A stretch of 64,000 bases of DNA. It comes from Nitrospirota bacterium (lineage in GTDB: Bacteria > Nitrospirota > Thermodesulfovibrionia > Thermodesulfovibrionales > UBA6898). The notes beneath the pieces are model-generated. The model saw only the letters and a program-made list of their open reading frames with translations, made no database searches and was not told where the DNA came from. Positions 41,823-50,662 of the stretch are shown here, in pieces. Every line of letters starts with the position of its first letter. The first letter of the stretch is position 1. The position numbers and the translations under genes are program-made. The stretch spans positions 1 through 64,000 of the forward strand of contig JACRLO010000018.1 of assembly GCA_016235245.1 (NCBI GenBank). Direction: 5' to 3'.

Positions 41823-43450
41823 AGATTTTTCATGTAATAGCAGTCGTTCTCACCTTTATCATCATGGGATGTGCAACACCCAGGATGACCGAAGTCCCTG
41901 AGACTATGGCACTAAAGCAGCCGCCGCAGATTCCGGCACCAAGCGTGCGGCCGGAGCCTCCAAAGGCAGAGGAGCTGCCGCCGGCAAAAGACAGGAGCAA
42001 GTTTTCCCTGAGCGTAAGGGATGCTGATGTACGGGATGTGTTTCTTCTCCTTTCAAAAGACAGCGGGATAAACATAATTGCTGATAAAGATGTAACCGGC
42101 AAGGTCTCTATTGACTTCACCAATCTGGAACTGAACAGCGCCCTCTATGCCATAACGCGGCAGCTTGGCTTCACCTTCAGGATGGATAAGGGGTTCATAA
42201 GAATAACAAAACCGATCCTGGAGACAAAAACCTTCAGAGTCAACTACATAACAGGGAAACGGACATCAACCAGCACCATGAATGCGGCAATATCGACCGG
42301 GAATAACAATACCAGCGGCACATCCGGAGGAACAAACATAAATATCTCCTCCGGGACATCGGGGTCTGGAACTACAGCCTCTTCTTCGACAACGCAGGGA
42401 ACGGTAACCGTTACTACGTCAGGCACCTCTGACTTTTGGAAAGAGATAAGAAGGGGCCTGGAAGTCCTCGTTTTCGGTGATACAAAAGGTGCCGGAGATA
42501 GCGAGGGCGGGTTCAGCAGAGGTGATGATAAAACAGGGAAGAAACTTATCATAAGCGAAATTGCAGGCATTGTGCTGATCACCGATTATTCAGACAGCAT
42601 GGAGAGAGTTGCAGATTTTATTGCGGATGTTGAGCAGTCGGCAAGAAAACAGGTGATGATTCAGGCACATATCATTGAAGTAGCTCTTAAGGATGACTAT
42701 AAATTTGGTCTTGACTGGACTGCAATGGATAACTTCGATGGGCTGAATGTGAAAATCGGCCAGAAACTGTCAACTGAATCCGGTGTATTTACCGTTGACC
42801 TCAAAAACAATAAGATCAGTTCGTTTCTCGACGCGATGAAAGAACAGGGACAGGTGAATGTGCTTTCGAGCCCGAAGGTCTCGACCATGAATAATCAGCG
42901 GGCCGTGATCAAATTGACCACGAAAGAAGTATCCTGGGTGACCAATTCCTTTACCAGTGGCACCACCGGTGAGATCGTTGTCTCCAACACAACACCTCAA
43001 ATAGATGAAATTGGCCTCTTTCTTGACGTTACCCCGCAGATAGACGACGAAGGCATTATCACCATGCAGATACATCCGAGCATTTCCGAGAAGTTGAAGG
43101 ACCTGACTTCGCCTGACGGCAAAAACACTAAACCGCTTATAAATACAAGAGAAGCTGATACAATGATTAAAACGCGAAACGGACAGACCATCGTTATAGC
43201 AGGTCTCATCACTGACAAAATCAATGATACGGCCAGAAGGGTTCCGCTTCTCAGTGATATCCCGCTTTTCGGGGCTGCCTTCAAGCAGGTCGTGCAGGAA
43301 AAGAACAAATCCGAACTTGTTATCCTGCTGACCCCCTATATTTTGACCGACCAGTCTATTGCCGACATCAGGAAGGAACATGAAGAAAGATTCAGGAAGG
43401 CAGGAAGACCGTTTGAATCATCGCCCGTTCTTCCCTTAAATGGGCCATAG
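41819..43450 (+). CDS. Secretin (PilQ/GspD family), lipoprotein
   Basis: The 543-residue outer-membrane channel. It has a lipoprotein signal ending IIMGC (Cys18), an STN/N0 domain (FSLSVRDADVRDVFLLLSKD), one N1-like domain interrupted by a long Ser/Thr/Gly-rich stretch (about 155-205), and the secretin core with IIEVALKDDYKFGLDW, VLSSPKVSTMNNQRAVI and GQTIVIAGLITDKIND. A self-piloting lipoprotein secretin needs no separate pilotin. It ends the seven-gene operon. Confidence 0.93.
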   Translation: MKIFHVIAVVLTFIIMGCATPRMTEVPETMALKQPPQIPAPSVRPEPPKAEELPPAKDRSKFSLSVRDADVRDVFLLLSKDSGINIIADKDVTGKVSIDFTNLELNSALYAITRQLGFTFRMDKGFIRITKPILETKTFRVNYITGKRTSTSTMNAAISTGNNNTSGTSGGTNINISSGTSGSGTTASSSTTQGTVTVTTSGTSDFWKEIRRGLEVLVFGDTKGAGDSEGGFSRGDDKTGKKLIISEIAGIVLITDYSDSMERVADFIADVEQSARKQVMIQAHIIEVALKDDYKFGLDWTAMDNFDGLNVKIGQKLSTESGVFTVDLKNNKISSFLDAMKEQGQVNVLSSPKVSTMNNQRAVIKLTTKEVSWVTNSFTSGTTGEIVVSNTTPQIDEIGLFLDVTPQIDDEGIITMQIHPSISEKLKDLTSPDGKNTKPLINTREADTMIKTRNGQTIVIAGLITDKINDTARRVPLLSDIPLFGAAFKQVVQEKNKSELVILLTPYILTDQSIADIRKEHEERFRKAGRPFESSPVLPLNGP

Positions 43451-43490
43451 GACAGAGCAGCGTCAAGGCGCCTTATCTGCCGGCACAAAA

Positions 43491-43518
43491 AAAGGGATGG
43501 CAAAATTGCCATCCCTTT
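43491..43518 (-). terminator. Terminator of the 26-codon gene
   Basis: AAAGGGATGGCAA and TTGCCATCCCTTT form a perfect 13-bp stem. On the minus strand it is followed by a T-run (plus-strand A-run 43487-43493). It may also stop the convergent secretin transcript. Confidence 0.88.
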
Positions 43519-43540
43519 CTGCTTGAAATTCAAGCAGGTC

Positions 43541-43621
43541 CTATTTCTTCTTTGCTGGTGCCTTCTTCGCTGTGGCTTTCTTTGCCGTTCCACAGGTGCC
43601 GCTCTTTGATTTACAGGCCAT
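43541..43621 (-). CDS. Lysine/alanine-rich 26-residue microprotein
   Basis: A very short gene with all signals of expression: a TTGACA promoter, AAGGAGGT five bases before the ATG at 43621, and an intrinsic terminator after the TAG at 43541. The product, MACKSKSGTCGTAKKATAKK plus APAKKK, has two cysteines near the start and a tail of A-K-K repeats like histone H1 C-terminal tails. It would be strongly basic and probably binds nucleic acid or another polyanion. I do not know its family. Confidence 0.75.
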   Translation of the reverse strand: MACKSKSGTCGTAKKATAKKAPAKKK

Positions 43622-43650
43622 GATTACCTCCTTCTTTAAGGTATATTACC

Positions 43651-43679
43651 AACCTATCACAGGAGTAACGGTCTGTCAA
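43651..43679 (-). promoter_or_regulatory. Promoter of the microprotein gene
   Basis: On the minus strand a perfect TTGACA (43679-43674), 17 bases, TAGGTT (43656-43651). The leader is about 25 bases. Confidence 0.65.
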
Positions 43680-43685
43680 CACGTA

Positions 43686-43715
43686 TTGATACAGGACATG
43701 CCTGATGCGTATAAT
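43686..43715 (+). promoter_or_regulatory. Promoter of the zinc-ribbon gene at 43748
   Basis: TTGATA (43686-43691), 18 bases, TATAAT (43710-43715). It is back-to-back with the microprotein promoter. Confidence 0.65.
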
Positions 43716-43747
43716 GGTCTTACAGCCGGGACAATAGGAGGCAGTTC

Positions 43748-44029
43748 ATGAAGATCTGTAGCCACTGCAGGAAGGAAATAGGGACCGACACGATTGTCGT
43801 CAGAAAATCAATCTGCCCAAAATGCAGCAGTGACCTTCATGTCTGTCTGAACTGCCGGTTCTACTCGGAATCAGCTCACAACAAATGCGCAGAACCACAG
43901 GCAGAGTTTCAGAGGTCTCGTGACAGGGCAAATTTCTGTGATTATTTCATTTTCAGGGAGGCGGAGGCTGCGTCATCCCAGGACAGGGCTGATGCACTGA
44001 AAAGTCTGGACGATCTGTTCAGAAAATAA
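43748..44029 (+). CDS. Zinc-ribbon protein of unknown function, 93 aa
   Basis: A small protein with several Cys pairs: CSHC at the N terminus, CPKC, CLNC, a later Cys in HNKCAEPQ and NFCDYF. This is a conserved pattern in small proteins from anaerobic bacteria, but the function is not known to me. Strong RBS AGGAGG and own promoter. The C-terminal 30 residues are helical and charged. Confidence 0.8.
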   Translation: MKICSHCRKEIGTDTIVVRKSICPKCSSDLHVCLNCRFYSESAHNKCAEPQAEFQRSRDRANFCDYFIFREAEAASSQDRADALKSLDDLFRK

Positions 44030-44032
44030 GCG

Positions 44033-45052
44033 TTACCTGAAAATGAGCACACCGGCATAAACAAGATAAAGGACTCCTCCTAAAAGCATCACAAAAGGTG
44101 AAATGCGCTTTGTCACCGCAATGACACCAAGAACCGCTGATGCTGAAATAATCGTAAGCACAGCCGAAAAGAGCGCCATGCCGGTGATGTTCCAGTCAGT
44201 ATAAATCAGACCCACCGATACCGGGAACGTTGACTGAAAAACCATAGCTCCGGTGATATTTCCTAATGCAAGGGTGTCCCTCCCCTTCCACGTCCAGGTG
44301 ACACTATTGAACTTCTCCGGCAACTCTGTTGCAACAGGAGCAAGCAAAAGAGAAAAGATCAGCGGGTCCATACCGAACCTGGCAGAGATCAGCTCAAGGC
44401 TCTGCACAAACGTGTGGGCGCCCTTTATCATCACTGCAAGGGCCAACGCAATTTGCGCAAGAATGACAAATAAAGGGGGCTTGGGTCTTACGAGCAAGGG
44501 CTTGAGCCGCTGTATAACCCTCCAGAGATATATGCCCTCTGAATGCTCCATCTCGGCGCTTTCACTTCTAAAAGTCAGATACGCATACAATAGATAGCCG
44601 ATAATCAGGGCAACGGATATGGGGACCAACATGGTCTTCCCGCCGATTATCGGCAGAATAATGGCTGTCGAATACATAAGAAGGAAAAAAATGAGATCCC
44701 TTCTGATGGAATGCGCCTCGACCTTGAGCTCAAAAGCGCGTTTTTTGCTGACTGCCGCTATGGTCACGGTCAGGCCGACAAGAAAAAAAGCCAGGGTCGA
44801 GAGCATGAAGGGAGCGCCCAAAATTGCGCCAACACCGATCTCCTTTGCCGAAGCACCGCCATACATAAAGATCGCAACGGCAGGCAGGATCGTTTCAGGC
44901 AGCGCAGTACCGACAGCGGCGAAAATGCTCCCTACGACTGCCTGGGAAAAAGAAAAATAGCGGCCGAACTCCTCTATGCCGTTCGTAAAAAACTCGGCAG
45001 CGATAAGAATCAGAACAAGGCCGGATATCAGAAACAGCAAGGAAATCAACAT
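44033..45052 (-). CDS. Sodium/calcium exchanger family (CaCA) membrane protein
   Basis: A 339-residue protein with about ten membrane segments in two inverted repeats. The alpha-1 repeat includes VGSIFAAVGTALPETILPAV and the alpha-2 repeat LLLAPVATELPEKFNSVTW, in which the conserved Ser-x-P-E is varied as ALPE and ELPE. It should exchange a divalent cation for Na+ or H+. Its ATG overlaps the UspA stop by one base (TGATG), so it is translationally coupled to a stress protein. Confidence 0.85.
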   Translation of the reverse strand: MLISLLFLISGLVLILIAAEFFTNGIEEFGRYFSFSQAVVGSIFAAVGTALPETILPAVAIFMYGGASAKEIGVGAILGAPFMLSTLAFFLVGLTVTIAAVSKKRAFELKVEAHSIRRDLIFFLLMYSTAIILPIIGGKTMLVPISVALIIGYLLYAYLTFRSESAEMEHSEGIYLWRVIQRLKPLLVRPKPPLFVILAQIALALAVMIKGAHTFVQSLELISARFGMDPLIFSLLLAPVATELPEKFNSVTWTWKGRDTLALGNITGAMVFQSTFPVSVGLIYTDWNITGMALFSAVLTIISASAVLGVIAVTKRISPFVMLLGGVLYLVYAGVLIFR

Positions 45053-45915
45053 CAGTGGACAATGAGAACCGGGCAGGAAGAGGCCCGGAGGACCGCTTCT
45101 GTCGTGCTGCCGATAAGCAATCCCTGGATATAGGAAAGCCCGCGGGCTCCCATAACAACGAGATCATATCCTCCTTCATGAGCACGATTGCAGATCGTTT
45201 CTGCCGGATTTCCGTGGAGTACCTCTCCTGAATGCTGAAGACCTGCCTTTTGGATCATTTTTGACAGTTCTTCGTCTGCTTCCGCCTTCATCTGCTCGTC
45301 AAATTGGTCTTCATCGATCTCGCCGACCGCCTCCCATATTGCCCACCTGGTCTTGATCGTATGCGAAGGTATACTATGGACGACATGCAGTTCCGCAGAA
45401 AATACCTTGGCATAATCAGCGGCCATCCTCAGTGCTTTTGCGGCGTTTTCAGAGAAATCCACGGCACAGAGAATCTTTTTGACAGACAGAGGCCCCGGCT
45501 TTTCTGACTTGCTCCCACGTACAACGAGCATAGGCATCTCAAGGGATCTGATAAGCCGCTCTGAACTGCTTGGTCTGAAGGCATGTGACTGATACCCTAT
45601 TACCAAAAGGTCAGGAGAAAACTCGCCAATTGCCTGCACAAAAGATTCACGGAGTCTCCCCATCATGACGTGTGCATCAGCAGATATGCCCTGCTTCTCA
45701 AGACGGTCTTTCCAGCGCTGAAGTTCTCCCTCATCGCGCTTCTGCTCTTCATGTATATAGGGCGCGAGGTATGTCGGAGGGGTCAGGAGATAATCGATCA
45801 CATAGAGCAGCATGACCGATGACTTCGTCCCGGCCGAAAAATACGCAGCATAGGAAACGATTGTTTGCGTGTCAGGCCCTAAATCTATAGCAGTGAGAAT
45901 ACAACGACATTTCAT
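45052..45915 (-). CDS. Tandem universal stress protein (UspA)
   Basis: A 287-residue protein with two Usp domains (about 1-140 and 145-287). The second ends with the ATP-binding signature GARGLSYIQGLLIGSTTEAV before CPVLIVH; the first has the weaker VIGYQSHAFRPSSSERLIRS. Such tandem proteins bind ATP or AMP and respond to stress. It is the first gene of a unit with the cation exchanger, so it may regulate that transporter. Confidence 0.9.
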   Translation of the reverse strand: MKCRCILTAIDLGPDTQTIVSYAAYFSAGTKSSVMLLYVIDYLLTPPTYLAPYIHEEQKRDEGELQRWKDRLEKQGISADAHVMMGRLRESFVQAIGEFSPDLLVIGYQSHAFRPSSSERLIRSLEMPMLVVRGSKSEKPGPLSVKKILCAVDFSENAAKALRMAADYAKVFSAELHVVHSIPSHTIKTRWAIWEAVGEIDEDQFDEQMKAEADEELSKMIQKAGLQHSGEVLHGNPAETICNRAHEGGYDLVVMGARGLSYIQGLLIGSTTEAVLRASSCPVLIVH

Positions 45916-45984
45916 TTTTTCGGAAACTTCCCTGTATTGGTCATTATTTTTTCATGGTCCCGTCTCTTCTGTGCGCCACAAAAG

Positions 45985-46012
45985 AAAAGGGACAAATTCC
46001 TTTGTCCCTTTT
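45985..46012 (-). terminator. Terminator after the HU gene
   Basis: AAAAGGGACAAA and TTTGTCCCTTTT form a 12-bp stem around TTCC. On the minus strand it ends in TTTTCTTTTG. It lies 22 bases after the HU stop. Confidence 0.88.
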
Positions 46013-46034
46013 CCCATCCTGTTCAGGAAAAGTA

Positions 46035-46310
46035 CTATTTCCTTATTGCATCCTTCAATGCCTTGCCGGCAGTGAACTTAGGAGTTTTTGCCGCCGCGAT
46101 CTTGATCTCCTGGCCGGTTCTTGGGTTGCGGCCCATCCTGGCCTTTCTTTTGGTAACACTGAATGTGCCGAAGCCGACGAGCGTCACCTTCTGCCCCTTC
46201 TTCAATGCACCCTTGACCGCATCAAGCGATGCATCGAGCGCCCTTGATGCATCTGCCTTGCTGAGACCTGCGCCTGCAGCAATCTTTTCAATCATTTCTG
46301 CTTTTGTCAT
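46035..46310 (-). CDS. hup: HU-family nucleoid protein
   Basis: A 91-residue histone-like protein that bends DNA. The family signature [20 protein letters not shown] lies at residues 46-65, with the intercalating Pro in RNP and the arm [15 protein letters not shown]-terminal [20 protein letters not shown] is the dimerisation helix pair. It stands alone between a TTGACA promoter and a strong terminator. Confidence 0.95.
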   Translation of the reverse strand: MTKAEMIEKIAAGAGLSKADASRALDASLDAVKGALKKGQKVTLVGFGTFSVTKRKARMGRNPRTGQEIKIAAAKTPKFTAGKALKDAIRK

Positions 46311-46361
46311 AATCCTCCCCCCTTTCTGTAGTGATGTTCTGTAAATAATCAGGCTGAGATA

Positions 46362-46390
46362 ACACTATCAAGAACGTATTTTTTTGTCAA
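46362..46390 (-). promoter_or_regulatory. Promoter of the HU gene
   Basis: On the minus strand TTGACA (46390-46385), 17 bases, TAGTGT (46367-46362). The leader is about 45 bases and contains GGGGGGAGGAT before the ATG. Confidence 0.65.
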
Positions 46391-46552
46391 GCAATTGGCC
46401 AATGCTCAACCCTATAAATACAGGCTTTAAGGCCTCTATGCCTTGTAATTTATGACGCCTTCTCCGTGAAGTTTTTTGAACATAATCGTCCTCAATATAC
46501 CCCTCGACTATTTGTCTGTTTTAGGGTAGCCTAATAGCAAGGAGAAACTATT

Positions 46553-46753
46553 ATGAACCACATCCATAAATATGAGTCAGTCTCCCACCATGGAATCTCA
46601 GCAAAGCTCATGGAGTTCGGGATCGAAGCAGCGGAGATGCGCAAGTGCAAGAAATGCGGCCAGCAGATGCCGTTTCTTCTTACGAAGAAAGGGGATTGGG
46701 TCGCGCTCTTCGCAGAGGGCGAAACAGACCAGCAGGATATTCTTCTTGCGTAG
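46553..46753 (+). CDS. Small Cys-x2-Cys protein of unknown function, 66 aa
   Basis: Starts at an ATG after AAGGAG. The product is His-rich at the N terminus (NHIHKYESVSHHG) and has MRKCKKCGQQMPFLL, half of a zinc ribbon. It may bind metal as a dimer. It precedes prmA by 135 bases in the same direction. I do not recognise the family. Confidence 0.65.
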   Translation: MNHIHKYESVSHHGISAKLMEFGIEAAEMRKCKKCGQQMPFLLTKKGDWVALFAEGETDQQDILLA

Positions 46754-46888
46754 CTGACGGAATTCCCGGGGCTGCTTCAGTTCCTGTTGTCTTCCCCTGT
46801 CAACAATTACCCATGGTATACCTGCAAGGCGACCGTGAACTCGTATTCAGCAGTCGCCCGTTATCTATTAACAATGGAGATTAAACCG

Positions 46889-47731
46889 ATGACCTATATC
46901 GAGATCATAGTCATGGCACCGGAAGAATCGAGGGATGCCCTTAGCAGTAAAATGTCGTCAATGGGCGCAATCGGCTTTGTTGAGAAGGAGGGAGGGCTGA
47001 TCGCTTATTTTGAACCGAAGCAATCGCCTGCCGAGATATGTGATGAACTGGACAGGTTCCGCTCGACGCTGAAGGCTTCAGGTCTTGATGCCTCATGTAC
47101 CCTGTCCCATACTCTCCTGCCTGAAAAGGACTGGAATAAGACATGGAAAAAGAACTTCACCCCTATCGATGTTGGAGATAACCTTACCATCATCCCGTCC
47201 TGGCTTCAATCAGAGACTGACAGAATCCCGATCATCATAGACCCGGGCATGGTCTTCGGCACAGGTCATCATGAGACCACACGTACCTGCCTCAGCATGA
47301 TAGAAAAGGCGTCAAAGAATCACAATAACCGGCGGCTTCTTGATATCGGCACAGGCACAGGCATTCTTGCCATCGGAGCAGGAAAGTTGGGCTTCAACGA
47401 GGTGGTCGCCGTTGATATAGACCCGCTCTGTGTTGATGCGGCAGCAAGAAATATCGCGGCAAATGGGCTGGGTAATATTGAGGTCAAAGAAGGCGGCATA
47501 TCAATCACCACCGGGACCTTTGACGTCATTATTGGAAACCTGCTTTCAGAGATCCTTACAGAAATTGCCCCTGACCTGTCTGCCCGACTCAATCCCGGTG
47601 GAACTGCGATCCTTTCCGGCATGCTTATCGGTCAGGAGGATGAGGTAATTCAGGCAATGACATCTGTCGGCCTTAACTTTCAGGAAAAAATCATTGATGG
47701 CAAATGGGTCACACTTGTCATGGTGAAGTAG
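46889..47731 (+). CDS. prmA: Ribosomal protein L11 methyltransferase
   Basis: Trimethylates L11 using SAM. The 280-residue product has the N-terminal substrate-binding domain (TYIEIIVMAPEESRDALSSK) and the C-terminal methyltransferase with DPGMVFGTGHHETTRTCL, motif I LLDIGTGTGILAIGAGKLG, VVAVDIDPLCVDAA and the N-[LI]-L-motif DVIIGNLLSEIL. The start at 46889 has GGAG nine bases before it; ATG 46874 and the longer frame lack a ribosome site. Confidence 0.93.
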   Translation: MTYIEIIVMAPEESRDALSSKMSSMGAIGFVEKEGGLIAYFEPKQSPAEICDELDRFRSTLKASGLDASCTLSHTLLPEKDWNKTWKKNFTPIDVGDNLTIIPSWLQSETDRIPIIIDPGMVFGTGHHETTRTCLSMIEKASKNHNNRRLLDIGTGTGILAIGAGKLGFNEVVAVDIDPLCVDAAARNIAANGLGNIEVKEGGISITTGTFDVIIGNLLSEILTEIAPDLSARLNPGGTAILSGMLIGQEDEVIQAMTSVGLNFQEKIIDGKWVTLVMVK

Positions 47732-47754
47732 TACAAAAGCATATCCTCTCCTCA

Positions 47755-48675
47755 CTACGATGCGTTTGTTTCAGCACCGTCTTTTGTGCTCTTGTATTTC
47801 TTCACCTGAAGCAGCACTATTGATGCAATAACCAGCCCTGCTCCGGCAATCTGCAATGGCGTCAGAACCTCACCAAGAAATACGAAAGCAAGCATTCCTG
47901 CCATGACCGGTTCAAGCGTTGCAGTTATGCTTGCATGCGTGGAACAAATACGCTTTACTCCTTCGTTATAAAGACCAAACGGCACTACGGTACCAAAAAG
48001 GCTTACATACCCTATCCATCCCCAGGCAGAAGCGCTGTATTTTGCGGTAAAGGCTGCAAAGGGAGAAATTATACTGTTCCAGACAATTGCCGCAACCAGA
48101 AGTGCATAAAACAGGACTGTCCAGGCTGAATAGCTGCGCATGCCGTATTCGCTCCTGACCGAATAGAGGGCCAGGGCAACTGCTGAGGCCAGACCTGACA
48201 GGATACCGGCTTTATTCATATCAAGTATATTTAGGTTATATGCTCCGACCATAAGATAGCAGCCGATGATCGCACCGATGATCGCCACAACCGTAAATAC
48301 TGACAGTTTAATTCGGAGAAAGAAAAAAGAATACAGTGCAATAAGCGCAGGAGCCTGGTATTGAAGCAGGACAGCAGCAGCAACATGTATCCTGCTGATT
48401 GCGTACAGATAGGCAAACAGCATGACTGCCAGGACAATACCAAGATTGATGAAATACAGCACGTCACTTCGCGCTATCTTCAAAAGGTCGCGCCGTCGAA
48501 ATAACAGGAAAAGCAAAAGCAGAGCAGCAGCTATTGTTGTCCTGAGTTGGACCAGCTGAAACGGGGTAACCTCACTCTGAAGAAGTAGCTTGGATGCGTT
48601 GCCTGAAGCTGCCCAGAGCAGAGCGGCACAACATACAGAAATATAGCCAAGCCGGACAGCATTCTTCTCAGACAC
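47755..48675 (-). CDS. EamA/DMT-family transporter
   Basis: A 306-residue inner-membrane protein with ten hydrophobic segments in two EamA repeats (about 12-145 and 157-295); the first contains LLWAASGNASKLLLQSEVTP and the second ATLEPVMAGMLAFVFLGEVLTPLQ. Drug/metabolite transporters of this type export or import small metabolites; substrate unknown. Start GTG at 48675. Convergent with prmA. Confidence 0.9.
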   Translation of the reverse strand: MSEKNAVRLGYISVCCAALLWAASGNASKLLLQSEVTPFQLVQLRTTIAAALLLLFLLFRRRDLLKIARSDVLYFINLGIVLAVMLFAYLYAISRIHVAAAVLLQYQAPALIALYSFFFLRIKLSVFTVVAIIGAIIGCYLMVGAYNLNILDMNKAGILSGLASAVALALYSVRSEYGMRSYSAWTVLFYALLVAAIVWNSIISPFAAFTAKYSASAWGWIGYVSLFGTVVPFGLYNEGVKRICSTHASITATLEPVMAGMLAFVFLGEVLTPLQIAGAGLVIASIVLLQVKKYKSTKDGAETNAS

Positions 48676-48725
48676 AGGAGATCACAGGTTTGGCCTTGAA
48701 GGACATATGCCATGCCCCCCAGGCG

Positions 48726-50408
48726 CTACCGGGTAAGACTGCGGTATTTGATCCTGTGAGGCTGATCAGCAGCAGAACCTAAACGTGCCTTACGGTCAGC
48801 CTCATACTCGGAATAGTTGCCGTCAAACCAGACGACCTTGCTGTCTCCTTCAAAGGCAAGGATATGAGTTGCTATACGGTCAAGGAACCATCTGTCATGG
48901 CTGATCACCACAGCACACCCTGCAAAAGTCTCAAGCGCCTCTTCCAGCGCCCTCATAGTGTTTACATCAAGATCATTGGTCGGCTCGTCAAGGAGCAGAA
49001 CGTTTGCGCCTTCTTTAAGTATGCGGGCAAGATGCACCCGGTTGCGCTCTCCGCCTGACAGCAGGCTCACCTTTTTTTGCTGGTCCTGCCCGGAAAAATT
49101 GAATTTCCCTACATATGCGCGGGAGTTCACTTCCCTGTTGCCTATCTGCACCGTGTCCTGGCCGTCAGAGATCGCCTCCCAAATGGATTTATTGGGGTCA
49201 AGCGAATCCCTGGACTGGTCAACATAGGCAAGTTTCACGGTGTCGCCTATCCTGATCTCACCCGAGTCAGGTTTTTCCTGGCCGGTAATCATGCGAAAGA
49301 GCGTTGTCTTGCCCGCGCCATTGGGGCCGATAATGCCGATGATGCCGCCGGGCGGAAGCGAAAAGGTCATACCCTCAACAAGGATATTCTCTCCATAGGC
49401 CTTGGTCACATTTTCCGATTCGATAACAACATTGCCGAGCCTCGGGCCGGGCGGAATAAATATCTCCATCTCTTTTGCCTGTTTTTCCATGTCCTGCTGG
49501 AGAAGCATTTCATACGATGTGATACGGGCCTTCGCTTTGGCATGCCTGCCTTTAGGCGACATCCTGATCCACTCAAGCTCCCGCTGCAGGGTCTTCTGCC
49601 GTTCACTTTCTGACTTTTCCTCCTGCTTCAGTCTGTTCTGCTTTTGATCAAGCCAGGAAGAATAATTGCCTTTCCAGGGTATGCCCTGCCCCCTGTCGAG
49701 CTCCAAAATCCAGCCGGCCACATTATCAAGGAAATACCGGTCATGGGTCACGGCAATAATAGTGCCGGCATAGCTCTGGAGGTGATGCTCAAGCCATGCT
49801 ACGGACTCTGCGTCAAGGTGGTTGGTCGGCTCATCAAGAAGAAGGATATCGGGCTTCTGAAGAAGGAGTCTGCAGAGCGCCACACGCCTTTTCTCTCCTC
49901 CGGAGAGCACAGTTATCGGCGTATCAGCAGCCGGGCAGCGGAGTGCATCCATTGCCATATCAAGACGGCTGTCAAGGTCCCAGGCGTCAAGGTGATCAAG
50001 CTTTTCCTGGACCTTGCCCTGCCGCTCGATCAGCTTGTTCATCTCATCATCAGACATGGGCTCAGCAAACTTCTCATTGATCTGATTGAATTCATTCAGG
50101 AGATCGACCGTCTCCTGGACCCCCTGCTCAACGATCTGCCGCACGGTCTTTGTATCATCAAGAACCGGCTCCTGCTCAAGAAACCCGATCGTGTGGCCAG
50201 GGGAAATAACCGTCTCACCAACAAATTCCTTGTCAACACCAGCCAGAATGCGAAGGAGGGAACTCTTGCCCGAGCCGTTGAGGCCGAGCACACCGATCTT
50301 CGCGCCGTAGAAATAGGAAAGGTAGATGTCCTTCAGCACCTGTTTCTTGTTATGGAACTTGCTGACTCCTACCATGGAGTAAATCACTTTATTCGGTTCA
50401 TTTGCCAT
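48726..50408 (-). CDS. ettA: Energy-dependent translational throttle protein (ABC-F)
   Basis: A cytosolic ABC-F ATPase of 560 residues that binds the ribosomal E site. Two ATPase domains are visible: Walker A GLNGSGKSSLLRIL and GPNGAGKTTLFRMI, signature LSGGEKRRVALCR and LSGGERNRVHLAR, Walker B LLLDEPTNHLDAESV and LLLDEPTNDLDVNTM. The EttA-type arm and the inter-domain linker (EWIRMSPKGRHAKAKARI) are intact. The ATG at 50408 has no Shine-Dalgarno sequence and follows a TATAAT box by seven bases. Confidence 0.94.
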   Translation of the reverse strand: MANEPNKVIYSMVGVSKFHNKKQVLKDIYLSYFYGAKIGVLGLNGSGKSSLLRILAGVDKEFVGETVISPGHTIGFLEQEPVLDDTKTVRQIVEQGVQETVDLLNEFNQINEKFAEPMSDDEMNKLIERQGKVQEKLDHLDAWDLDSRLDMAMDALRCPAADTPITVLSGGEKRRVALCRLLLQKPDILLLDEPTNHLDAESVAWLEHHLQSYAGTIIAVTHDRYFLDNVAGWILELDRGQGIPWKGNYSSWLDQKQNRLKQEEKSESERQKTLQRELEWIRMSPKGRHAKAKARITSYEMLLQQDMEKQAKEMEIFIPPGPRLGNVVIESENVTKAYGENILVEGMTFSLPPGGIIGIIGPNGAGKTTLFRMITGQEKPDSGEIRIGDTVKLAYVDQSRDSLDPNKSIWEAISDGQDTVQIGNREVNSRAYVGKFNFSGQDQQKKVSLLSGGERNRVHLARILKEGANVLLLDEPTNDLDVNTMRALEEALETFAGCAVVISHDRWFLDRIATHILAFEGDSKVVWFDGNYSEYEADRKARLGSAADQPHRIKYRSLTR

Positions 50409-50415
50409 AGGAGAG

Positions 50416-50424
50416 ATTATACCA
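50416..50424 (-). promoter_or_regulatory. Extended -10 box of ettA (leaderless)
   Basis: On the minus strand TGG-TATAAT ends seven bases before the ettA ATG, putting the transcription start at the start codon. Confidence 0.55.
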
Positions 50425-50449
50425 TTTTTGGGTTATTGAATTGACTGAA

Positions 50450-50594
50450 TTAGTTTAATTGGGGTCGAAGCCACAGATACAGACTTTTGCTCGATATCCC
50501 CAATCGCTCGCAGACATCTCGTCCCATAGCTCCGTTCGACCACCTGCTTGATTGCCTCAGATTTGAAATCCTCTGTGTATTTCCGGTTTGACAT
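50450..50594 (-). pseudogene. IS3-family transposase OrfA remnant, frameshifted and truncated
   Basis: Begins MSNRKYTEDFKSEAIKQVVE, the IS3 OrfA helix-turn-helix start, with RBS GGAGG. One frame slip after ERSYGT restores RDVCERLGISSKSLYLWL in the next frame, then a stop at 50450. The rest of OrfA and all of OrfB are missing. It lies between ettA and the exported-protein block. Confidence 0.85.
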
Positions 50595-50662
50595 AGACAC
50601 CTCCTCCGTTGCTTCCAATTTTACCTTTAATTGTGTCTATCAAACCGGGGGAACTCCAGTCT

